Shown piece after piece: positions 38,401 through 53,700 of a DNA stretch of 64,000 bases. Within the stretch, counting starts at the first letter, position 1, and the number at the start of each line of letters is the position of its first letter. Both the position numbers and the translations under genes were made by a program. The stretch comes from Typha latifolia (Eukaryota; Streptophyta; Magnoliopsida; Poales; Typhaceae): assembly GCA_019914945.1 (NCBI GenBank), contig CM034110.1, positions 5,907,808 through 5,971,807 of the forward strand, written 5' to 3'. Below the pieces are notes generated by a model that searched no databases, was not told the origin of the DNA, and saw only the letters and a program-made list of their open reading frames with translations.

Positions 38401-41400
38401 ATAGTATCCACTTATGAGCTGAGAGCTCTTGACTATTCCGCTGAGATCGGTGATAATTTAGAGATAGTGAGATATGAACCTACGACCGGGATCCTTAGTC
38501 TGATAACCACAGACAACCGGTCACATGCAGCGTCGCCATGCATGTTTGGGTGACATTACCACTAGATGTGTGTATATTCTTCCTCGATGTATGAGATGAT
38601 GGGTGGTTACATGATGAATAACTTTTGAAGAATATCTAAATTATGTGGTAAATAGCTTAGTGAATATACGATAGTAAATAATAATTAATGCCTTAGTGAG
38701 CATGACTAACCCTCATTGACTTATGTGAATATGAGGAAAACTCACCTTTTTAATTCTAAACATAACATGTGAATGTTATGATTGAGATTTATATGAATAA
38801 GAGATTATATCAAACTTTATACTTGTGTAAGCTTATTCTGATATAATTAGAAGTTGGCATGTTCAAGGGCAATAACATGTAGTCTATATCGTTTGCATTG
38901 ATTTAGTAACTCATTGTAAGTCATTTAGATAAGCTTATTCTATTGATAGCAACTATAGGCATGCATAAGAATATGCACTTGTGATTTTATTGTTATAGAT
39001 TATATAGATTCTATTCACTGGACTGTGTGCTCACCACCTCTTAGTGGCATCATTTCAGAGTTAGGGGAAGCAGATGCGAGTAGCGAGGAGTAAATGCATT
39101 TATTTCATTTAGAGTTACCTATATTTCTATTAGTTGTATTGAGCCCCTGCGAAGGTATTATAATTGGAGTTGTATTATAGACGTATATCTTTGAAGGCTT
39201 GTTGTGGTTTGTGTGAAACTTGTATCCAGACTCATATTTTGTTTGAGATCATTTATAATATGAACCTATATTTCTATGTGTCTTGTGGAAACATATTATT
39301 GACAGGTCACGTGATGCACCGTGTGTGAGGATTTACCCACGTGGTATACACGTATATTTGAAGGTTTGGGTGTTTCACTCTTATTGATTGAATAACGTGA
39401 GACTTCGAGTGCTCAGTCTTAGCATTGAGCCCTCCCTAGTGGTTCCACCTCTAGTTGCTTTTAGTTTTTTCTATAATCAAATAATAAGGAAGGGCCTCTG
39501 CCATGCAATAGGCTGCATCCACTCTACATGTCCTATTATATAAGACTATGTGTTCATACAACATAGGTGATTGTTGATGTTCAGTTAGGAAGCAGGTCAT
39601 AATTTATGGAATATCTGAGGCATCTTCACCAAAAAGTAATGACTGGACAGAAGAATGTCCCAAAAATAAGAGGAGAAGGAAAGACAAGGCTATGTTTGAT
39701 GTCTGTAGAATAAGTCACTTGACACAGATCAAATTGCAAACAAACAAAATCTAAGTACCTAGCATAAATGGTTGTAAAGAAGGATCAATAATAACAACCC
39801 TGCATACTTCATTCAAGGACTGATGGATGTGATTTTGAGAACTTTGACACAGCAGAAGATATTTAACAAATTCATGCAGTAGTACAGAACTATAATATAT
39901 CACATTCTTCAGACATCTAATAAAAGTTCAAATGAGAATTGATTCAAGACTTCAAAAGTCAGAAATATAGCTCACTTCTATCAGATCATCTTCACCGACT
40001 GTTCCAAATGGTACAATCGTGGCACTAAACTGAGCAGCCATTCTAATAAACTCAGGTTGGCTTGGCCAAAACAACTTGTACTCCTCACCCTGAAACCATC
40101 CACGAATAGGATAATAGAAACAAAGACACACACTCTTATAACAGAATCGAGCACAACATGAAAGGTACATGCACAAAGGTAGTACCTAACCAAAAAGCTA
40201 GAACACAAGCATGTCAAGGCTACTTTTTCCATTTTTCTAATATTGTTTTAAAAAGAAGTATTTACTATTTATAACAAATAAAGGAGAAAAATATGCATAG
40301 ATGGCAAAAGGATGGAAGAGCAATAGCATGTTTCCACAGAGTAGGAACATTGTTACTTGTTAGTGAGATACTACCGTTTGCAACAGCTTCAATTTCATGG
40401 CTTCTCCACACTATCTACTGAAGTATCCGATGCTAATTCTCACAAAAAGAATGCCTTTACATATAATTAATAGAAAATGTCAGAGATTTGATGGAAGGAA
40501 AAAAAATGAATGTCAACAGAGAAAAATTCTACAAGGAGAATAGATTTACAAACAATGCACATTAAAAATAGTGCACCTATAGTTTGGTTCCCAGGTTAGT
40601 TCATGGAACCAAATATGCATTTGAGACATATTAGATCTACAAAAATGGATATGCTAGTTTATGAACTTTATTGTTGGAAGATGTCCTTAGAGAAATTTAA
40701 TAGATATATAAGGTTGAAAGAAAAAGAAAGTTTTAAGCAATAAAGAAGTGAAAAAAGTAAGTATAAATGACACTTTAATATTACATTACCTAATTAGGGT
40801 TATTGCTTGAGAAGTTTCAGCTCACCTTGTGATGAAGAGCTTCACGGTAACCACCAGGGTAAAGAAGAACAAATTCCTGTTCTGATAGTAATCGGTAAAA
40901 AAGTCTCATTGATACAGGGACTCCGCCATATACATTTATGGAGTCAAAAATGCCTTTCCCCTTCGATGAACTTTCAATCATGTCTGGAAATAGAAAAGGG
41001 TGAGCTATACCACGAAGAGCAATTCTTTTTTCCCTCAAGAACTCCCTGACAAGAGGAACCAAGTCAAGTCCAAGGTACATGTGATTGCCAACTAATAGAA
41101 CAGGACCATCATTAGGAATCCCAGAAAGACCCCTCACAATCTTGCCATCTTTCATGGTTGAAAGCATCACTGGACCAGTCACTTCGTAGAAGCGTCTGTA
41201 TGACAATAATCCACAATATCAATAACCAGGTAACATTACTGTCAAAATGGAGTATAGATCATTACCTAGTTGCTTTAACAAGTATTTCAAATTCTGTCAT
41301 AGTTGGTGGCAAGTAATCCGATATACGGTCATACTTCCTCGAGTGACGATACATATTGGCAGATTTAATGATGGTTGATAAATGCACATCGCCTTCCTGC

Positions 41401-44400
41401 ATAATAGATGATAATATATGTTTGTCAAGTTCAAAACATGTTCGGATATTGATGAACATATCAAAGATGCATGTCCAGCAACCCATAAATCAAATCCAGA
41501 ATTTTTTTGAACAGTATAATCTGCTTATTGAGTACAAACATTAATACAGATAACATTTCTAACATGCTTGCTCTTGATGCAGATTGGAAGGGAAGCTCCA
41601 ATTAATGAGAAAAAGATGTATCAGGGGTAGAACTTCCATTCAATTTCACTTCCCAGAGCCCCAGATGTATTCCTGGCTCAAGATCTTAACTTTCATGGTT
41701 GTTTGGTAACTTTTGATTTCAATGCCTTCAGAGTCGGAAAATACAAAGAAGCACAGAACTAACACAATTCTAATTAAGGGAACATAATTAAGTAATTAAC
41801 CTTAATCCCATGATAATAGAATCATATAACTCATCCACAGTAATTCTGAAATTAAAAAGCAACAAATCTGTGTTATTGTATAGGCAAAAAATTAACTGGC
41901 CGTACTTGAATTTCTGTGATATCATATTAGTTTCCCAAAGGAAATTAACATGATAATTTCCTCTGCTTCTAAACTAAAAATTGAGAGAATAAGACAGTAA
42001 AAAATAGAAGAATGGATATTGTTAACTCACTAACTATTCTAAAACTTTAAGCTATTAGAGAATGACAACTTTTATAATTTCTATTCTAACACTCATCTTC
42101 ACTTCTAGATTTAAGACATTTTGAGTAATCCAAGAAGTGAACTTGAATTAAGTGGGTGAAGATTTTATATTTTAAATGACAAGTGGATTTAGCAGGATTT
42201 GAACTCAGAGTTTTTGCTCTAATAGAATGATAATATGTTAACTCATCAATTACTATAGAAGCTTAAGCTATTAAAAAATGTCATTTTTAACTTTTTATAT
42301 TATATATTCTAACAGATATATAGCATTTACTTCATTTGGAAGACTCTCGATTGCTAGAGAGATGCTTATCATTGAACCGTTACAATTCAATGACTCTCAC
42401 ACTGTGCATGCATGTGTGTACGAGTGGCTTTGCTCCTCTTCACCTACCAGTAGAAGGTTGTGACCATGATCCTTGAAGTAGCGAACCTTGCAATTGCCCA
42501 ACAGTTTCTGAAGTCTTTTAGCTTCATCTTCACTAGGAAGTAAACTGTCCAGGCAACTAAACAATAACAAAATATTTTGGTAGTAAGGTACCACATCTAC
42601 ATTTAGAATATTGAAAAGCTAACAAATCTCTGGTAAAGTAAAAGAGAAAGACAGTATATACACTACTGAAAAGATCTGGTAAGAGAACAAGTGACAGTAG
42701 CAACCTCAGCACTAAAAGTTCTTAAACAAATTAAACCTAACACTAGAGGCAAATTGGCAAGATGGTACTAATATCTTTTTTGTAGATTTAATGGCGATTT
42801 GAGTAGTAAATTAAGTACAGTTTATATACCAAATCTTATGTTTGATATTATGGTACACTTGTTTTGGTAAACTGGAATTATTAATCCTATATTTCATTAT
42901 TTCTAATGGTTGATTTTGGCAGTCAGATAACCACTTATTTAAAAGAAATGCCCCAATTTCTTTAAAAAAACTCAAATTGGTTCTTGCATAAGTTAAAAGT
43001 TAAAACTGGCTGAAACTTTATGTCAGTTTGACAATCCTAAAACCATCAAGCTGAGGATAACCAAGAAAAATACAGAAGTGAAAAGATTTGTTCTTTGAAG
43101 GATAGAAACCTGGCTAGCACCAATACTTCAGCTTTAACTGCCTGGAGGTGAGAATTAGCATAAGAAGCAGCTGACTTGAGTAGCTCAATTTTCCATGAAA
43201 AGGTATCCCTTGGTAACGTTTCAAATAAAAACTGCAAGAAGCTCATCAAGACCTTCTTTAGTACTAAATTTGTTACAATTCTGAGAGTTTGTCTCATTAC
43301 TCAGAATATCAATAGAATATAATGCAAAAGGAAGTATTAAGTAGAGATATCTAGAGTCTTGTGAGAAACTTTGTGCCTAGAATCACTTTTAGTTGAGTTG
43401 GGCAAAGAGAAGTATTGAGTAGAGGATGGCAAAACTGGCAATGGGAAGGAGTATTGCGTAGAGGATGCCAAAACTACTTTGTTGTTAGAATGTGAACTAT
43501 AACTAGAGCCACTGCAAGAACCCAAATCAAATCCATCATGATAACTAGGTTCCTAATAATTTGACGGCAAAAGAAAATTATATGATTATTTCTAGCGTGA
43601 CATACTTGTGAATAACAACTATATATGAATCAGATGAATAGACTTGTTCTCCATCTTTTGTATTTTTCAATCTTGGCCTTTTAAATCAGATTTGCATCAC
43701 ATAAGTATGATTCTCTTATAGAAATCTCTCTGAAACCTTTCTATAATGAAGAAACAATCTTCTCTTATAGAAATCTTTCAGAAACCTTTCTATAATGAAG
43801 AAACAATCTTTGTATCTTTGCTGATTTTATGTTTGGTGCAAGTGAGTAGACAAGAATGTTTGTGAATAAACTCTTAGACATTCATTGTAGTAAACATTAT
43901 AAAATATGCTTGTATGAAAAGATATAACCACAATTTACTTATGCTGTTAATGGACATCTGACTGCCAAATGATGTGAAGGACATCCAGTAGCAGGAAAGA
44001 GTGAAAGAATGTGATGCGACGGCTCAAAGCGTGAAGAGAAAACTAAAGTACCAAGGTCATTACCATCCCATTTCAGTAAGCCCATGGAACCTTTAGCCTA
44101 TCAAGCAACTAGTACCTCGATGAGAAATTTATCAACAAGAACAACAGAATCACTATTCATAAGTTTAAAATTCTTCTAGTCATATCTGTGATATTTTCTG
44201 GGTTACCAAGCTTTCTTTGCTTATAAATTCAGCAGGGAAATAATTTGAGAAGATTCTTATGATCACCTTACCTTCCAATAGCTAGTCCAACTTCTCACAA
44301 ACTCAATTACTAAAGAGGAAGTGATTTGTGTTTACCAATAAATGATATACAATAATAAGGAAGTGCATGACTAATTCTACATAAACAAACAAAATCTAGG

Positions 44401-47400
44401 ATTTGTCAAAAGTAATGAATTGATGATGCAAATTCAGATTTGGAATGACCATAACAAATTAAAGACAGTAAAAAACATGGTGAGAATACTAAATTCATGA
44501 ATTGTAATAAAAGGGCAAATACAAGAAAGACTCCAAATTCAGATTTGGAGATGTGTAGAAGTTATTTAAAATGGAAAACTTCATTGTAGAAACTAGAATG
44601 TGAAAAAAATATATATAATGTTTAATATGGTGACAATAAGAGTTCCATTAATTTAGAAATACAAGCTCTCCTCATGGGGACGTCTGGGTATACCAACTTA
44701 GTACCGGAGTAGATATAGAATTCAGGTAAATAGACTCATTCACCGAGATCAGATATGAGAAATGGCAAAGGTGTCGTCTTCAGGTGACCTCTAATTTTTG
44801 AGGATCCATATGTCAAAGGACACATAAAATAGAAATATAGCACTATTATAAGACTAACAGATTCATAGCGATATCAAATATCTGAGAGATGATGATTGTA
44901 ATAACCAGAAAAAAAAAGTGATGCATGATGCGCGTGAGCCATCACACCTCTCCCCTCGCCCGTTACACAACAATGAGAACAAAGGGAGAGTATATACTTT
45001 GACCCAGAAAGAGGTTGAGCATTCATCATCTGTGGTGCAAGGTACCTTGTCTATATCGTTCACATCTGCTAGAGTTCTCATCGACTTCAGTGCCACACAT
45101 TCTTTTACTTCACCTGCTTTTATTCATCTATTACCTATTATACTTGAAGTCATGGAATCATGTTTAGCAGTGATAACACTTATAGAGAGAACTGTACTTT
45201 TAGATCATATTTGTAGATCTTACTTAGTAAAGAATGTGATCAGAAACTCCCTGCATATTTTATTTGTTTAGATATACATGACTTTGATGTCATACTAGGC
45301 ATAGATTGTCTGTCTACACATCATGCAATAGTTGATCGTAAAATGAAGAGAGTCGTGTTCCCCATTCTAATAAACAAGAATTTTGAACGGAAGATTCCTA
45401 CAACCAGTATCATCTCTGCCCTTCAGGCAAACCAGTTATTGAGAAGAAAAAAAATGTCAAGGCTATTTGACATTTATAGTGGGAACAATTTTAGTGATGA
45501 ACGAGATTCCAAATGTGTTACCCAATGATCTACCTAGTCTTCTACCTAATAGAAAAAAAGATTTCACCATTGAACTTCAGTAGCAAAGGTGTGCAGCTTC
45601 CTTGGATTGATGGGATACTATAGAAGGTTTGTGAAGGAATTTTCATGTATTGCATTATTACTTACTCACCTCACTGAGAAAGGGGTAAAGTTTGAGTGGA
45701 CGGGTGATTACAAAAATAGTTTCCAAGAGCTCAAGCAGAGATTGGTCACAACTCTTTTTTCATTTGCAATGGAGACCAGCAACTTCGTGATTTATAGTAA
45801 TGTATCCCATCAAGTAATGTATCCCATCAAGGCTTAGGTTGTGCTTTGATGCAGCATGGTACAGTGATAGCATATGCTCATAAGCAACTTAAGGTTCATG
45901 AGAACCTGATAAGAACTACCATACTCATGATCTTGAGTTGGCTATAGTTATTTATTTTTGCATTGAATATTAGCACCAATCTTTATGAAGAATCTTATGA
46001 GATTTTAACAATTCACAAGAACCTCAAGTATATCTTCACATAAAAGGAGCTTAACTTGAAGCAATGTAAGTAGCTGAAGTTGATCAAGGATTATAATGTC
46101 AACATCAATTATCATCTAGGAAAAGCAAATATGGCGACATATGCCCTACGCAAGAAATTTTTAGAAGAAAACTCGGCAGCACTCACTTGTCAATAGTGCA
46201 TCATTGAGGATTTCAGACGCTTAGAAATAGAGGTCACATCCCATCAGAAGGGAGAGAGTAGCTTTGTCTAGCTATTTGGTAGTCAAACCTACACTTCTAG
46301 GTTTTTATCCAAACTACTCAATTGGAGGGCACTATCTCACGAAGGTTCTAGAAAAACCAAAGAAAGGAGAAACTCCTCATTACTCGAGGTCAAATGACGA
46401 ATTGCTCAAGTATCAGAACAGTGTATGTGTTCTAGCTAATGAAGAGTTGAATGATGAGATCATATCAAAGGCTCACAATTTAGGATTCCACATTCACCCA
46501 GGCAGTACAAAGATGTATAGAGACTTGCAGGAGAATTTTTGGTGGAACGGCATAAAGGACATTACTCATTTTGTGGCTAAATATCTTATTTATTATCAAA
46601 TTAAGGTCGAGCATCAAAGATTTATAGTGGTGACCTTTACCTTTGTTTGAGTGGGAATAGGACGTAACTATGGATTTTGTCCTCACACCAGATCAAATCA
46701 TGATGCAATTTAGGTAGTTATGGACAGATTAACCAAATATGCCCACTTCTTGCCTATATGTATGACTTACTCTCTAGACCTCTTTGGACAACTCTATATT
46801 AGGGAGATTATCCAACTCCATAGAGCACCGATGTCTATTGTGTCTAACGTGATCCTCGGTTTGCTACTAAATTTTGTTAAAATCTTCATTCTATCATGGG
46901 AACATGGTTGATGCTCAGCTCAACTTATCACCCGTAGACCGATGGACAATTCGAAAGGATTATCCAAATCTTTGAGGATATGTTGCGAGGTTATTTTTTT
47001 GATATGGAAAAGAAACTGGGATTATCATCTTTCACTCATGCATGTCCAATCATGATACCAAAAATCCAGTTGTGACACTATATTTTATTGTTAAAAAGAT
47101 TTATTAATGAAGTTCTTGATCCTTTTTACCATGCGTAGTGATAATCAATGTCACGTCCTTCTGGATTAAAGTTTTATTATATAGGACTTTTGTAACTGCA
47201 TTCTAGTTTTTGCTTCACTTAGTCTCTAAGAGAATTGATTATTAGAGAGTGAAGTCCAACACATATGCATTGAAAACTTGTTATTGAAGTACTAGAAAAG
47301 CGAAGTTGATAAAATGTAATCTTGATAATGAATAAATATAACATAGTAAAATGGCATTAAGAATAAGAACATTCTTACTTGATTCCTTAGTGTTGAGGAT

Positions 47401-47732
47401 AAATTTCTTGATAATCTATCAACTGCCTGTAAAAATGTAGCCCCATCTTTAATACTCCTTAAAGCCATCTTTACTTCAGTATCTGATGTCATCCAAAAGA
47501 ACAACCAAACAGAAGGCATATTCAAGTCAACTACCAAAGTATGAAAAACTACTAATAGACTAACAATGATACTTTACATCATGAAATAGAGTTTCGATCG
47601 ATCCAAATCGCACCCTAACTAGTTTCTGTATACAAGCCGAGTTGAATCGGGCGACTCTACACTTCACCGATCTCTAGTGAGTCCCACTTTCTCTCTTTTA
47701 TTGTTATTAGTTTTTTCTATTTCTCTCTCTGG

Positions 47733-47777
<45 letters not shown>

Positions 47778-50700
47778 TCTCATCTCTCATCATGGCTCCC
47801 TATGGCCACTGCATGGCTCTTTCTCTCTAGTCACTTCTCTCAATCTCTCTTACCCTCTTCCTCTTATTGTCTCTCCCCTCAAGCTCTCACTCACTCTATC
47901 CAAAATTGCATGTGGCCATTTTTTGGCTCTCAATTGTGCCAAAATTGTCTTACATCTTCCTCCCAACATTTATACTAGACATTCACTCTACCTCCCAATC
48001 TCGAGTTTTTGACCAAACTAGCCCTCTTCCAAACTTTTGTACACAAAATAGACCGCACCCCAAACTTAATACCAAAAGAGATCTATTTTACTGTAGCCGT
48101 CAGTAAAATATTAAAATTATCAGCATTTTGTCTAAGAAAAGGAGATGCATAAAAGTTCATTGTCTTCTTAGATATAAGACATTGATTTGATCAGCTTTTC
48201 ATGTGTGGCAACACAAAAATAATTAAGATAGACTCAGCTGAATTTATCAACATTTCATCTGAAAATTTCCAAACAAACTGCTGATAATATCAGCATTTAC
48301 ATATATAAACCTTTAATAAGATTAGCATTTTAGTTTGTTAACTTACAGATATAAATGTTTAACATAGTGATGTTTCTATCTAAAAGTAAAATGATAATTT
48401 ATCAACATTTTATTGATAGCTATAGTGAAGCATATCCCTTCTAACATTAAGTTTGAGGTGTGGTCCATTTTGGTAATATTAAAAAAATTGAGAGAGGACT
48501 AGTTTGGTCAAAAACTCCCCAATCTGTACCAATCTTAAGTAGAAACATGTTTAGCATGTGAAGAACAAATGGACACATAAATAGCATTTCATATTTCAAG
48601 TACAAGACTCAATTCAGATATACCATTCAGATACTGATATCACAGAACTGATTCTTTTATGCAGGCAAAGAAAAGACACATCTATTGATATCAAAGAGGG
48701 AAAATTACAGCAATATTAATAAACAGTCAAATAAATAGATAAAAAGTTCAAGGTGACTGACTTACTAATATTAAAGCTCAGAAGAAATAGTAAAGTAATG
48801 CTTTGTTCGTTGTTAGACCAGTATCGCAAAACGGGGAACAAAGGCTGGAGTTCTGACTTATCAATTGATGTTGCTGAGAGAAAAGTGAAGAAAATTACTG
48901 TCAACCTGGAAATATCCTAGACAAGTATCGAAAGAGTCAAATAATATTTCAAGTATCAAACAAATCTAGTGACCAAGAAACTGACCTGGGTTAGATAATA
49001 TTAGTACTAGATCAATTTGAGGATTATGAGCAGCTACCGCAAGTGCTAAGCATCCTCCAAAAGAATGCCCCATCAAATAAATTGGTTTATTTGGAGAAAT
49101 GGAATGCTCAAGCCTCAGTGCATCCTCTAGAAGATGTACAAGTCCTTCAAATGGAAAAAGTAAGACAAATATGTCAGAAAGAGTAAATAAACCACAATCT
49201 GGATTCAAGAATATCAGCCAAGCAATTAAGGCAAATGTCAAAAACACATGAAACAACACTGAGTATTTACAACTATGAAAGGTTCTGAGAATAAAAAAAT
49301 TTGAAATTCTGCACTGCCAACATTTAACACAGAACTAGAGAATATTGCACAGAATATAACAATATCAATCGCTTTTAAGATGGAAAATAGATCAATATAA
49401 AGAACTATCCCTGCATATCAAAGAAAAGTGGACAACTATCATGAAACTTTTACAGCAATGGGCATTTATTACTACCATATGAAAGCCATAAACTATGAAT
49501 TCTATTGCATGATATCTGATCACGAGGTCATGTCGTCACTGATTTTATTGGGCACTTAATTAATTATTTACATTAATGAAATCTACAGCATGATCTCCAT
49601 CCATTTAATGAACCATCAGAAATTAGTTGTCATCTACTCTCCATTTTACATTACATATCAGAAAAAAAAATCAAACATCGAAGTGTTGTGGAGATTGTGG
49701 AGATTGGTGGAGATTGTAAAAGTTTTGACGCTCAAGCACTAGAGATGTTTGTGGCATTTGGTTCGTATATAAGGGATACTTGTTCATGAATTAGATCTTC
49801 CTTAAATATTTTTTACAACCAAAATCTAACTTATACACATTTTGGTCAAACATTATATAAGGTAAATTACATAATAAATTATACACAAAATCTTATCACA
49901 AGTAAAGGGGTGGAATAAAGTTATGTATGTTTTCTAAAAAAGATATTTATTATAGTTAACATACTTATTCATAGTTTAGTAGCCAAATACAAATTTTTAT
50001 ATAAACTTATTGAAGGTAATTATTACATTTTACAACTAAACAGCAAAATATGTGTAAAATTATAGATGTACTTAGTTTACATTTAAAAGGTGTACATAAA
50101 CTTATCCTTAAAAATATTATACAATATAGATTATTAATATAGGTGGGATTCCTTATTGGCCTAAGCTTGAGTTATAATTATTCATTAGTATTGATTGGCA
50201 ACATCATTCTAGTCCTCCGATATGATTTGTTGTTCTGCAAGATTATTGTTTGCTAGATTGCCCTTCTGCTAGAACTATTTATAGTCTTTTTTCTCTTTTA
50301 TTGAAAGGTCCGTAGACATAAATTTAGAAAAGGTAGGTTACAAAGATTCATAGGTGGATTAGTCCATTCTTTTGATAGAAGATCTTGAATGGCTAGACTA
50401 ACAATAGCATGAGTGGCTTTGTTATTAAGCCGAAAAAGGAGACCTTGACATCCACCTCTTACAATCCAACATGAATGAGGAGATATTCCAAATGCAATCC
50501 CTACTATTTCTATTGCTCATGTTGACCAAATTGAGTTCAACCAGCACATGTTTGAATCACCCGAAAATTCCAAGTTGGAAGGCATTGAAGGCCTTTAAGC
50601 AAAAAGCTAAAGCCTCCCCATGGAGGGCCACATCACAAGTCTCCATTTTACTCATCTTTGGCCAAAATAACTTCATCAAGATAACGGTTATGAAAATGCC

Positions 50701-53700
50701 AATCCTACATTTGCAACCTCCTCGCTAGGCTCTGTCCCTCTAGGTCAAAATATCTCCGACTTGGGGAGGAGATTGAGAAGTCGACAAGGGATAGAGGTCA
50801 GGGGAAGCCTACAAAGGTGGCAAGGCATCAAGGGAGAGTAAGCCACTCTGATAAGAGATCGAGAGACGGCTATCTTCTCTCATGGCTAAGAGAGGAGAAG
50901 CTATAGAACCTTTGAAAACAAAGTTGTTGTGCTCTTTCCATAAAGCCCACATTAGGGCAAATGAGAAACAAACTTTGTCTAGGTTGAGGTCACTGATAGC
51001 TTTCAAGAGCCAATCTACGAGACTAAGGTCTATCTCTGAGGTACGCTAGTCGAATGGCAAACCAAGCCGCACGTGCAAGGTGGCACTCCAGGAAAAAAAA
51101 GTGCTCATTGATTTCAGCACCCAAGTGGCAAACAAGGCATGAATCATCGCCAAGAGATAGGAGACGCTTTGCTAGCCTCGCTTTGACTAGTAAGGCACCA
51201 ACCAATGAAAGATAGAGGAAGGTTTTGATTTTGCGCAAGGTCTTGCACTTCCAAATGAAGGACCAAAGCTTACTGAGATTATGATTAGACAAAGAGGATG
51301 AATAACTGCCATTAGAGATTAAGTTGAAGGCAGACTTAGAGGAGAAGAGACCAGTGGTGGGCTCCAAACCATCTTGTCAAGATGCAAAGCCAAAGTTGGA
51401 CAAATGTGGAGTAAGAATTGCATTGGCCACCTCAAGAGAAGGTAGCTTTGATCGACCTGTCATTCTAACAGCCGTCAAGTAATAGATCCTTGATGTAGCT
51501 AAATCCCAAAGGGAGATGGAGATTAGAAAGATCAATGATATGGAGCCACAGTTCAACTGTGATCAAGATAGAATCTCCATTGCCAACAGAAGTCCTAATG
51601 CTCGAGTTAGTCTCCCAGGAAAAGGTCTTTGGGAAATACCCAGCCTTCATAAGTTTAGCCCAAGCAGTTTCATGCTACTTAAGGAGTCTTCAAGCAAACT
51701 TAGTGAGTGACAAGAGCCAAGTTCACAAAGATGGAGGCCGGATCTAAACCGTCCCCGGACAAGAGAGGTCTACAAATATCAAATATGGTCCTACCTAACG
51801 AAGATAGAGGTGGTGCTTCGAAAGGTCAAACCCCCACAAGAATTCACACCAACGATGGCCATGCCACAGGCACGGTATGGTACGGCACTTGCAGGCCGTG
51901 CTGTAAGAAAATGAGAGGAAAAGGTAACACCTTCGCCGACGGCAACGGCGAGCTCGACGACGAGGTCGATAACAAAGTTATTAGGAGTGGTGTCGTGCGG
52001 CACCCCTCGTGCCACGTGCCAGTATGCCGCCGGCACGAGAAGCCCTAGGAAAGATGATGGTAGCCATGAAGTGAATCGGTTTTGAGCTTAGAGCTAATTT
52101 GATCAATATCAATCTACTAGCGTGGGAAAGGTGCATGGCTTTCCACCCCCAAAACTTCAATCTTAACTTCTCCAAAACAAAATTAAAAGCGGCAGACTTT
52201 GAGCAAGGAGTAATATGTGGACTACCGAAATACTTATTATTAAAGTCCAGAAGATTGAGCTTAAGAGCTGCAACAACAAGGGTGAAATCCGAGAGTCTTA
52301 TATTGGAGCAGAAGTGAATAGTGGATTTTTCATAATTGATCGCTTGGTCAGAGAAGGAGCAGTAAGAGTCTACAATTGCTTTGAAGTTTGCAGCTTCTTT
52401 CAAGGTAGCTTTGACAAATAGAAGGAAGTCATACAAAGAGGATGTGGGTTAAGAGTGGAGCAGATCTTGTGACTTTGATCCAATGAGTTTTTCCCGGCTC
52501 TCAATAAATATAACTAGGCTAGCCTTCTTTGTTTCTCAAAATGAAAAGAAAAAAAAATGAAGAAGAAGAAGAAGAGAGGAGCCTAGAAGAGAAACTAATA
52601 CAAAGCACTTGAGCATCAGATTTCAAATTCAAAGTAAGCTAATGGTACAATATAAGTAGATAGTTTTATTGAGAAGAGGATACCTTCAAATGGCGTGCGA
52701 TCATGAATGGGAATGTGCATGCACCGGAGTTCAAAAATCCTGCAAATCCAAATGAACATATATGTAATTGTAACAATAAGAATTTAAAAAAGAGGTAGCT
52801 TAAGTTTACATTCTCTTATTTATATCTTAAATGTCCAAAGCTTTCTCTCTATTTCCATTTCAATTATGTTTAAAAGACCACATTATGTTCTCTTGAACCA
52901 TTTCTTATTCTTCTGGTGTGAGTTTATGGGTATTTCTTATATCCACGTACTTTGCTATCTTTCATAGTCAAGACACAAGAGAATACAGCTTTAGATGCAT
53001 TTATTTTCACAAAAATATAAGCACCTTAAGTAAGGTACTCTTGATTAACGAGTAAAAACAACAAGTAAGCTTTAGTGCCGCCTACTTGTGTTGTATGGAT
53101 CTCCTTGACTAAGTATGTTTGTGTCCTCATATCATCATATTATCTAACCTTTATTGTGACTCTTTTATATTTTGTATCCAGATTCATATATTTATCTCTA
53201 AATATGTCCTTTATTGCCTAAATCTCTAGTCTCCCTTTCACGAACTTTAGCAAGTTTATATATGTTGTTTCCCCATGAATGGTACTTAATTTAGAATAGA
53301 AATTCTGATACACCATAAATTTGTCTTCACTAACTGCTTTCTCAGCATATTCCTTAACAATTTGAGCCAGAACATTATTTTCCAACATTAATTGAGTTTT
53401 GGACATTAGCATTCCACCACCAACTCCCTTTTGAAACTAATATCCTATTGTAGATGCACCAAGAACATCCTTTGCAGCATGTTGATATGATTAGTTATTC
53501 AGTGCATACTGTTTTCTTCTAAATTTATTGTTCTTCTTTTATTCTTATGTTTCTGAATCATTTTACATTTTATATTCTTATGTTAGACCTAGTGGTTTCT
53601 CCCACCAATCTATGTTGGTTTCTTAGTTAGGTTAATATTTTTGCCAGACTCTGGTGATGCAAAATATTGGACTTGGAAGAATCAAAAGGTCTAAGCCCCA

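Noticed and set aside
47677..48012. 111-aa plus-strand frame rich in Ser and Leu
   Set aside because: Translation of a CT microsatellite and adjacent pyrimidine-rich DNA inside an intron.
53218..53412. 64-aa minus-strand frame in PES-1 intron 2
   Set aside because: Looks protein-like in composition but matches nothing I recognise and has no supporting context.
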